Below, piece by piece: positions 6,107 to 11,038 of a stretch of 11,038 nt of DNA (position 1 is its first letter; the number at the start of each line of letters is the position of its first letter). Source of the stretch: Pseudomonadota bacterium. Its GTDB lineage: Bacteria > Pseudomonadota > Alphaproteobacteria > Rhizobiales > Hyphomicrobiaceae. The notes beneath the pieces are model-generated. The model saw only the letters and a program-made list of their open reading frames with translations, searched no databases and was not told where the DNA came from. The position numbers and the translations under genes are program-made. The stretch spans positions 1 to 11,038 of the forward strand of contig JAEZHL010000207.1 in the NCBI GenBank assembly GCA_023416575.1, read 5' to 3'.

Positions 6107-7141
6107 ATGCGCTTTTCGCGAATGATCAATGTCGTCGGTGTCCATGCCGAGGGCGAGTTGAACGAGGTGATCACGGGCGGCGTGATCAATGTGCCGGGCG
6201 AGACGATGTTCGAAAAAGCCCGCTATCTCGAAACGGAGGGCGACGCGCTGCGCCAGTTCCTCCTGCACGAGCCGCGCGGCAAGGTCACTCAATGCGTGAA
6301 CCTCGTGCTGCCGCCCACGCGACCGGAAGCCGATGCCGGCTTCGTCATCATGGAATCGGAATCCTACCCGCCGATGTCCGGCTCCAACACGATCTGCACC
6401 GTGACCGCGCTGCTGGAGACCGGCATGGTGCCCATGGTGGAACCGGTCACGACACTCACGCTCGATGTACCCGGCGGCCTCGTGCGCGTCACCGCACGGT
6501 GCGAGAACGGGCGCTGCCTGGGCGTGACGTTCGACAATGTGCCATGCTTCGTCATTGGACTCGACCAGAAGGTTGAGGTGGAGGGGCTCGGCACGCTGAC
6601 CGTCGACGTCGCTTATGGCGGCATGATGTACGTGCTTGCGGACGCGTCGGCGCTTGGATTCAAGATCGCGCCGGATGAGGCTCGCGATCTCGTCGAGATT
6701 GGCGAGCGCATCAAGCGTGCGGCTGCGGTGCAGATTCCCGCGATCCATCCGGAAAATCCGCAGATCCATACCATCAACCAGACGCTCTTCGCCGGGCCGA
6801 TCGAGCGCACGAGCGAAGGCATAACTGCGCGTAACACGGTCATCGTCTCACCAGGTCGCATCGACCGCTCCCCATGTGGTACGGGAACGAGCGCGCGGCT
6901 TGCGGTGATGCATGCGCGCGGACAGATCGGCGTTGGCGAACGCTTCGTCCACCGGTCGATCATCGATACGGAATTCAAAGGGCGCGTCCTTCGCACCGTG
7001 GACGTCGCCGGCACGCCGGGCATCGTCCCTGAAATCACCGGCCGGGCCTGGATCACGGCGTTCCACCAATACGTTCTCGATCCGACAGATCCATTTCCCA
7101 CGGGATATCGGATAGGGGACACTTGGCCCCTATCGAGCTGA
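6107..7141 (+). CDS. Proline racemase superfamily enzyme, Ser/Cys type
   Basis: The product has 344 residues, matching the proline racemase / 4-hydroxyproline 2-epimerase / trans-3-hydroxyproline dehydratase superfamily. These cofactor-independent cytoplasmic enzymes abstract the alpha proton of proline-like amino acids with two opposed acid/base residues. The second active-site motif is intact: SPCGTGTSA with Cys257. At the first motif the usual M-C-G-H reads M-S-G-S (PPMSGSN, 88-94), so Ser91 replaces the first cysteine and Ser93 the histidine. VDVAYGG (166-172) is also conserved. A Cys-Cys pair is typical of racemases and epimerases and a Cys-Thr pair of 3-hydroxyproline dehydratases; Ser-Cys members exist, and their reaction cannot be read from sequence. 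GGGAG at 6095-6099 lies 7 nt before the ATG. It is the last gene of the cluster, so an epimerase or dehydratase step on a cyclic or proline-like substrate is plausible. Confidence 0.88.
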   Translation: MRFSRMINVVGVHAEGELNEVITGGVINVPGETMFEKARYLETEGDALRQFLLHEPRGKVTQCVNLVLPPTRPEADAGFVIMESESYPPMSGSNTICTVTALLETGMVPMVEPVTTLTLDVPGGLVRVTARCENGRCLGVTFDNVPCFVIGLDQKVEVEGLGTLTVDVAYGGMMYVLADASALGFKIAPDEARDLVEIGERIKRAAAVQIPAIHPENPQIHTINQTLFAGPIERTSEGITARNTVIVSPGRIDRSPCGTGTSARLAVMHARGQIGVGERFVHRSIIDTEFKGRVLRTVDVAGTPGIVPEITGRAWITAFHQYVLDPTDPFPTGYRIGDTWPLSS

Positions 7142-7168
7142 CACGAGCACAAGCGCAAACCTGGACGC

Positions 7169-7208
7169 CGGCCACGCCGTAATCCCCTGCGGGGTGAAAG
7201 CGTGGCCG
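7169..7208 (+). terminator. Two-part stem-loop after the racemase-family gene, probable operon end
   Basis: CGGCCACGC (7169-7177) pairs perfectly with GCGTGGCCG (7200-7208), and inside it CCCC (7184-7187) pairs with GGGG (7191-7194) around TGC. It begins 28 bp after the stop codon. There is no U-tract afterwards. It probably stabilises or terminates the catabolic transcript; a small structured RNA element is an alternative. Confidence 0.5.
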
Positions 7209-7305
7209 AATCGCATTGCTCCCGTGATCCACAGGGCCGCTGCGGCTGTTGAAGCCGGTTCAGTTGATTAGACTGACGTATGCTGAAGGCGTAACATCCT
7301 GCCGA

Positions 7306-7332
7306 CCACACGCAGAATGCGTGTGGCGTTTT
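7306..7332 (+). terminator. Terminator-like hairpin just upstream of the MBL-fold gene
   Basis: CCACACGCA (7306-7314) pairs perfectly with TGCGTGTGG (7318-7326) around GAA and is followed by CGTTTT. It ends about 12 bp before the AGGAGG (7339-7344) of the next gene. It could stop read-through from the catabolic operon or attenuate the downstream gene. The rest of the 210-bp gap between 7142 and 7351 shows no gene; a weak TCAGT-N7-ACTGA dyad lies at 7260-7276. Confidence 0.5.
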
Positions 7333-7351
7333 CATTGCAGGAGGAACGTCA

Positions 7352-8362
7352 ATGGCAGAACTGACCGTATCACGTCGGCAGGCTCTGTTAGGCACTGCCT
7401 CGGCCGTAGGCGTCGGCGCGCTCGGCGGGCTTCGCATACCAGCCGCGAACGCGAAGGCCCCGCTGGCCAAGGACCAGGCTCCTTACTTCTACCGCTTCAA
7501 CCACGGCAAGATGCAAGCGACGGTTATCTCCGACGGGCCGCTACCGCTGGGAGAGCCTTCCGGAAGCTTCGTCGGCACGTCGAAGGAAGAGGTCGGCAAG
7601 ATGCTGACGGACAGCTTCCTGCCGGCCGACAACGTGGTGCTCGAGCAGAACATCCTGGTGCTCAACACGGGTGACAAGCTCGTGCTGTTCGATACCGGCA
7701 TGGGGAGCTCGCCGATTTTCGGGCCTACGACGGGCAAGCTTTTGACCTCCATGAGGGCCGCCGGCATCGACCCCAACGACATCGACGCCGTGGTCGCCAC
7801 CCACGCGCATTGCGACCACGTCTGGGGCATCATGGGTGACGACGGCAAGCCGAACTTCCCCAATGCCCAGGTCTACATCAGCCAGACGGACTTCGACTTC
7901 TGGACCGATGAGGCCAAGCTGTCGATCAAAGATCCCGGCTACATGAAGCCGTTCGTGGAGGGCGCGCGGAAGAACCTGCTGCCGGTCCGTGACCGCATCG
8001 TCTTCATCAAGGACGGCCAGGAGTTCCTGCCGGGCATCCAGGCGATCGCGGCGCCGGGCCACACGCTCGGACACATGATGTTCATGATCACGTCCGACGG
8101 GAAGTCACTTGCTGCGATCGGCGACCTGACACACCATCACGTTCTGCTGGTCGAAAAGCCCCGCATCGAGTTCGCGTACGACACGGATTCGAAGCTGTCG
8201 GCCAACACGCGAGTCCGCATGCTGGATATGCTGGCAGCCAACAGAATTCCGATGATCGCCTACCATTTCCCTTGGCCGGGCGTCGGCCATGTCGCCAAGA
8301 ACGGCGACGGGTTCCGCTACTACCCCGCCCCCATGCAGATGCTCATGGATACCAAGGCCTAG
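7352..8362 (+). CDS. Tat-exported MBL-fold metallo-hydrolase
   Basis: The product is a 336-residue protein with a twin-arginine signal (SRRQALLG, 7-14, then a hydrophobic Ala/Gly/Val stretch and a likely cleavage near ANA at 32-34). It should be folded in the cytoplasm with its metals and exported to the periplasm. The metallo-beta-lactamase dinuclear zinc site is complete: His151, His153, Asp155 and His156 in THAHCDH, His237 in APGHTLGH, Asp258 in IGDLTHH, and His305 in AYHFPWPG. The pattern resembles lactonase-type hydrolases of the superfamily more than true beta-lactamases, but the substrate is not deducible. The start is secure: AGGAGG lies 7 nt before ATG. It follows the catabolic cluster on the same strand but is separated by 210 bp with two hairpins, so it is probably a separate unit. 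Confidence 0.88.
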   Translation: MAELTVSRRQALLGTASAVGVGALGGLRIPAANAKAPLAKDQAPYFYRFNHGKMQATVISDGPLPLGEPSGSFVGTSKEEVGKMLTDSFLPADNVVLEQNILVLNTGDKLVLFDTGMGSSPIFGPTTGKLLTSMRAAGIDPNDIDAVVATHAHCDHVWGIMGDDGKPNFPNAQVYISQTDFDFWTDEAKLSIKDPGYMKPFVEGARKNLLPVRDRIVFIKDGQEFLPGIQAIAAPGHTLGHMMFMITSDGKSLAAIGDLTHHHVLLVEKPRIEFAYDTDSKLSANTRVRMLDMLAANRIPMIAYHFPWPGVGHVAKNGDGFRYYPAPMQMLMDTKA

Positions 8363-8404
8363 GGAAGCGCAGCTCTCTGCGCGCCGATCGAAACGCCAAC
8401 GCCT

Positions 8405-8428
8405 CAAGGCTCGCCTCGGCGAGCCTTG
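8405..8428. terminator. Bidirectional terminator between convergent genes
   Basis: CAAGGCTCGC (8405-8414) and its exact complement GCGAGCCTTG (8419-8428) flank the loop CTCG. It lies 42 bp after the MBL-fold gene's stop and 54 bp beyond the stop of the convergent DUF883 gene, so it can serve both strands. T-runs are absent on both sides. Nothing else was seen between 8363 and 8482. Confidence 0.6.
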
Positions 8429-8482
8429 TATTCGGGAATGAAGACTGGCGATCTGCTCAAGAAGAGCTCAGCCGACCGGCGA

Positions 8483-9067
8483 TCATCGCCAGGATGCCGG
8501 GGAAATGCGCTCGGCGATTGTTTTTGCAGCTTTTTCGCCCATCGCCGCCACGGTCCGCGCGGTGCTTTCACCCGCGCTACCGACAGTCGCGGCCGTCTCT
8601 TTCGACGTGGCGAGGAGGCTTGAAAGCGCGCCAGCGAGCCGTTCGAGGATTGCCGAATCGTGATGCTCCGTCGTCTCGGCCATCCGGGCCGCCTCGCTCG
8701 CCGCGCGTCGTGCCGGACCACGTCCGATTGCCAGGGTCGTTGCGAGGCTCGATGCCAGCCGGTCGATGTCGCGCCGCGACACTCTCGGTGGTTGCAGGCC
8801 GCGCGAGCCACCACCAACGAGCAGACCGACGACGAACCCGGCACCGAACGCGATACCTATCGCCGGCAGAGGGTTTCCACGAATGAGCTCCTGGAACTCA
8901 TCCGTCTTCTCCATCGCGGTGTCCTTGAGACCGGCGGCGCGGTTCTGCACGTAATGCTGCACCCGCTCCGACAAGCGACCCAGATCCCGTTTCAACTCAT
9001 CAAGCCTGTCGCCAATTGCGAAGGCGCCCTGAGTAGGCTCGTTCGCGCTGTGTGTCGGCGAAGCCAT
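8483..9067 (-). CDS. DUF883/ElaB-YqjD-like membrane-anchored protein
   Basis: The product has 194 residues. The N-terminal half (about 17-63) is a charged amphipathic helix (DRLDELKRDLGRLSERVQ) followed by NPLPAIGIAFGAGFVVGLLVGGGSR (65-89), a single glycine-rich membrane segment with the polar/Arg cap seen in ElaB/YqjD/DUF883 proteins. In those enterobacterial relatives the protein sits in the inner membrane and associates with ribosomes in stationary phase. The C-terminal part (95-194) is Ala/Ser/Thr/Glu-rich helix and longer than in ElaB (about 100 residues). ATG at 9067 (complement) is chosen because GGGAG lies 5 nt upstream; an in-frame start 24 bp earlier lacks support. A stress-type promoter precedes it. 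Function is unproven; a cell-envelope stress role is inferred. Confidence 0.75.
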   Translation of the reverse strand: MASPTHSANEPTQGAFAIGDRLDELKRDLGRLSERVQHYVQNRAAGLKDTAMEKTDEFQELIRGNPLPAIGIAFGAGFVVGLLVGGGSRGLQPPRVSRRDIDRLASSLATTLAIGRGPARRAASEAARMAETTEHHDSAILERLAGALSSLLATSKETAATVGSAGESTARTVAAMGEKAAKTIAERISPASWR

Positions 9068-9131
9068 GGTCGCTCCCTTGCAAGGCCGCACGCGCGGCGC
9101 CTCTACCTCCCGCCTTGGCGGTCAAGCGACC

Positions 9132-9157
9132 AACGCGCTCCGATCACGGCTGGTTCC
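9132..9157 (-). promoter_or_regulatory. General-stress sigma factor (EcfG-type) promoter for the DUF883 gene
   Basis: On the minus strand GGAAC (complement of 9153-9157) is followed after exactly 17 bp by CGTT (complement of 9132-9135). This equals the alphaproteobacterial EcfG consensus GGAAC-N16/17-CGTT. It points at the DUF883 start codon and would give a leader of about 55-60 nt. The sequence match is exact; use by EcfG is inferred. Confidence 0.72.
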
Positions 9158-9257
9158 GCAGGGGCGCACGTGCATTGCCGGATAACTCGAGACGGCTAGG
9201 ATCAAGTCACCAGCCTCGATCAAGGCTCTCGTCCGATCGTCATTGGCGGATGCGAGG

Positions 9258-9280
9258 CCAAGCCCGGCAGTGCCGCTTGG
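9258..9280 (+). other. Imperfect hairpin in the response-regulator leader
   Basis: CCAAGC-CC-GGC (9258-9268) pairs with GCC-GCTTGG (9272-9280) around AGT, with a CC bulge. It lies about 95 bp upstream of the response regulator start. It is the only other structured element noticed in the 308-bp divergent gap at 9068-9375 beyond the DUF883 promoter; no gene is supported there. It may be a leader structure or a protein-binding dyad. Confidence 0.25.
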
Positions 9281-9375
9281 TCCGGTAAGGAACGGTTCAC
9301 CTTGCCGCGCAACGCCACGGCGCGAAGTTGCATCCTCCCGGAACCGCGAAGCCCACTGCCGGTTTTGAGGAAATG

Positions 9376-9783
9376 ATGCACACCAGCATTTCAGGGCTGC
9401 ACATATTGATCGTCGAGGACGAGCCTCTGCTCGCCTGGGAGCTGGAGCTGGTGTTCGCCGGGGCCGGTGCCGTCGTCGTCGGTCCGGCCAGCACGCTCGA
9501 AGCAGGCTGCAAGCTGGCCAAACAGAATGATCTGGCGGCGGCGGTCCTGGACCTGCGCCTCGGGGATGAGGAGACGTGGCCTCTGGCGGCGCTCCTTCAC
9601 GAAAACGGCGTGCCCTTCATCATTCACACGGGCCACGGAACGCCTGCGAGCATGGCGTGGACGAGCGTTCCGGTTGTCCGCAAGCCCGCCAATCCGGAAG
9701 AGATCGTCGAGCTCATCTCCACGCTCGTGCTCCGCCAGGACAACGAGGTCAGCCCCCTCCTCACCGCAGCTCGACACGCCTGA
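9376..9783 (+). CDS. Single-domain response regulator (CheY-like receiver)
   Basis: The product has 135 residues and is one receiver domain with all phosphotransfer residues. These are the acidic pair Glu14-Asp15 in LIVEDEP, phospho-acceptor Asp59 in AVLDLRLGDE, Thr85 in FIIHTGHG, and Lys103 in VRKPAN. There is no output domain, so it would act by protein interaction or as a phosphate shuttle or sink. Receivers with this 'LxLGxE...PxA..L...GxPF.xxTG' layout are frequent in rhizobia alongside HWE/HisKA_2 sensor kinases, none of which is in the window. Of three possible starts (TTG 9328, ATG 9373, ATG 9376), ATG 9376 has GAGG at the best distance (5 nt) and is preferred. It is divergent from the stress-type DUF883 gene, which suggests a possible stress link. 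Its last 23 bp overlap the convergent ATPase gene. Confidence 0.86.
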   Translation: MHTSISGLHILIVEDEPLLAWELELVFAGAGAVVVGPASTLEAGCKLAKQNDLAAAVLDLRLGDEETWPLAALLHENGVPFIIHTGHGTPASMAWTSVPVVRKPANPEEIVELISTLVLRQDNEVSPLLTAARHA

Positions 9784-11038
9784 GCCGGAGCGAGTTGGCG
9801 ATCACGCTGACCGACGACAATGACATCGCGGCCGCAGCTATGATGGGCGAGAGCAGAATGCCGAACGCCGGATAGAGCAGGCCCGCCGCGATCGGTACAC
9901 CCGCCCCATTGTAGATGAACGCGAAGAACAGGTTCTGCCGGATGTTGCGCATCGTAGCCCGCGACAGGCGGCGCGCACGCACGATGCCGGTGAGATCGCC
10001 CTTGAGCAGAGTGACGCCGGCGCTCTCGATGGCAACGTCCGTGCCCGTGCCCATGGCGATGCCAACGTCCGCAGCGGCGAGCGCGGGCGCGTCGTTGACA
10101 CCATCGCCGGCCATCGCCACCACCCTGCCCTCGGACCGCAAGCGTTCCACGATCTTGCTCTTATCCCCGGGCAGCACCTCCGCCTCGATCTCGCTGATGC
10201 CGAGCTTGCGCCCGACCGCATGGGCCGTGGTGACGTTGTCGCCGGTCAGCATGACGACGTGGATACCCATCCGCTTCAGCGCCTCGACAGCCGCTGGCGA
10301 GGTTGCCTTGATCGGGTCGGCAATGGCGATCACACCAATGGGCCGGCCATCGACCGCCATGAAGATGGCGCTCGCGCCGTCCTGCCGCAGTTCCTCCGCC
10401 GTCTCGCCCAGCGACGTGATGTCGACGCCGGCATCCGCCATCATGCGCCTGTTGCCGAGCACGACGTGGCGGCCATCGACGGTGCCGGTCACGCCTTTGC
10501 CGACTGGCGAGTCGAAGTCGCTGGCCGAGCTCAGGGACAGCCCCCGCTCTGTCGCGGCGGCGACAATCGCGGCTGCCAACGGATGCTCGCTGCCCCGCTC
10601 GAGGCTGGCCGCCAAGCGCAGGAGCTCGGCTTCATCCATGCCTTCGGCAGGGCGGATCGCCGTGACCTTCGGGCGGCCCTCGGTCAGGGTGCCGGTCTTG
10701 TCGATAACGACGGTGTCGACCTTCTCCAGCCGCTCCAATGCCTCCGCGTTTTTGATGAGCACGCCGCTTTGCGCACCGCGCCCCACGCCGACCATGATCG
10801 CCATCGGCGTTGCCAGCCCCAGCGCGCACGGGCAGGCGATGATGAGAACGGAGACGGCCGCGATCATGCCGAAGGTCAGCCGCGGCTCCGGACCCCAGAT
10901 CGACCAAGCGAAGAACGCCAGCACGGCAATGCTGACCACGAGAGGCACGAACCACGCGCTCATCTGATCCGCGAGCCGCTGAATGGGCGCGCGGCTGCGC
11001 TGCGCGTCAGCAACCATCTGCACGATATGGGCCAGCAT
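9761..11038 (-). CDS. Copper-type P1B-ATPase, C-terminal 425 residues
   Basis: The gene continues past the window edge, so the metal-binding N-terminus and first membrane helices are not seen; the Met at the edge is not a supported start. Residues are counted from there. A membrane segment (about 30-48) precedes the transport-site helix with CPC (69-71). The phosphorylation motif is DKTGT with Asp113, the ATP-site His-Pro is at 152-153 (GSEHPLA), then TGD (265-267) and GDGVND (311-316). The last two helices carry YN (376-377) and MSLSS (405-409), the signature of Cu(I)-exporting P1B-1 pumps such as CopA. It would use ATP to expel Cu(I) or Ag(I) from the cytoplasm. The stop is TGA, complement of 9761-9763. 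No copper chaperone or regulator gene is visible within the window; it would have to lie further upstream of this gene. Confidence 0.92.
   Translation of the reverse strand: MLAHIVQMVADAQRSRAPIQRLADQMSAWFVPLVVSIAVLAFFAWSIWGPEPRLTFGMIAAVSVLIIACPCALGLATPMAIMVGVGRGAQSGVLIKNAEALERLEKVDTVVIDKTGTLTEGRPKVTAIRPAEGMDEAELLRLAASLERGSEHPLAAAIVAAATERGLSLSSASDFDSPVGKGVTGTVDGRHVVLGNRRMMADAGVDITSLGETAEELRQDGASAIFMAVDGRPIGVIAIADPIKATSPAAVEALKRMGIHVVMLTGDNVTTAHAVGRKLGISEIEAEVLPGDKSKIVERLRSEGRVVAMAGDGVNDAPALAAADVGIAMGTGTDVAIESAGVTLLKGDLTGIVRARRLSRATMRNIRQNLFFAFIYNGAGVPIAAGLLYPAFGILLSPIIAAAAMSLSSVSVIANSLRLRRVELR

Noticed and set aside
5242..6189. Long minus-strand open frame of 315 codons opposite the second SDR
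   Set aside because: It mirrors the codon pattern of the SDR gene in GC-rich DNA, lacks a ribosome site and has no recognisable domain.
7260..7276. TCAGT-N7-ACTGA dyad upstream of the MBL gene
   Set aside because: Five-base arms are expected by chance in a gap of this size, and no promoter boxes with normal spacing accompany it.
8272..8886. Plus-strand open frame of 204 codons across the MBL gene end and DUF883 gene
   Set aside because: Arg/Ser/Pro-rich shadow that passes through the 8405-8428 terminator and has no ribosome site.
9340..9364. Second EcfG-like pattern, GGAAC-N16-GGTT, before the response regulator
   Set aside because: The -10 part has a mismatch, and a start at this place would fall on or just after the GAGG ribosome site, leaving almost no leader.
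9915..10967. Plus-strand open frame of 350 codons opposite the copper ATPase
   Set aside because: Its translation is low-complexity Ser/Pro/Ala/Thr; the opposite strand carries all P-type ATPase motifs.

Overview
The window is GC-rich DNA, probably from an alphaproteobacterium of the Hyphomicrobiales (Bradyrhizobium/Rhizobium-like). The evidence is the codon usage, a TRAP-type solute receptor beside a dense catabolic operon, a membrane-anchored DUF883 protein behind a match to the alphaproteobacterial general-stress (EcfG) promoter, and a single-domain response regulator of the kind common in rhizobia. The taxon is inferred from style, not from a marker gene.

Region 1 (1-7141, all plus strand) is a catabolic cluster. 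It starts with the C-terminus of a TRAP transporter substrate-binding protein, closed by a strong stem-loop (230-262). Seven closely spaced genes follow, each with its own Shine-Dalgarno: a DapA/NanA-family lyase (431-1396), an NAD-type SDR (1486-2250), a fumarate-reductase/ketosteroid-dehydrogenase-type FAD oxidoreductase (2361-3845, TTG start), a single-domain cupin (3867-4370), an aspartate dehydrogenase of the NadX family (4448-5245, GTG start), a second, atypical SDR (5338-6078), and a proline racemase-family enzyme with a Ser/Cys active-site pair (6107-7141). The combination suggests uptake and breakdown of an amino- or imino-acid-like carboxylate, possibly cyclic (hydroxyproline-like). 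It is not the textbook hydroxyproline pathway: in this stretch there is no D-amino-acid oxidase and no semialdehyde dehydrogenase, and several enzymes depart from their family's standard catalytic residues. Strong stem-loops lie in several intergenic gaps, at 1435-1454, 2277-2314 and 4406-4435.

Region 2 (7142-8482) holds a leader with two stem-loops and a Tat-exported metallo-beta-lactamase-fold hydrolase (7352-8362). A hairpin at 8405-8428 lies between this gene and the convergent DUF883 gene and probably terminates both.

Region 3 (8483-11038) is stress and signalling. A DUF883/ElaB-like membrane protein (minus strand) has an EcfG-type promoter (GGAAC-N17-CGTT). Divergent to it is a CheY-like single-domain response regulator (9376-9783). 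Its 3' end overlaps by 23 bp the convergent 3' end of a copper-type P1B ATPase, whose N-terminus lies beyond the window edge. No tRNA, rRNA, CRISPR array, insertion sequence or origin was seen.
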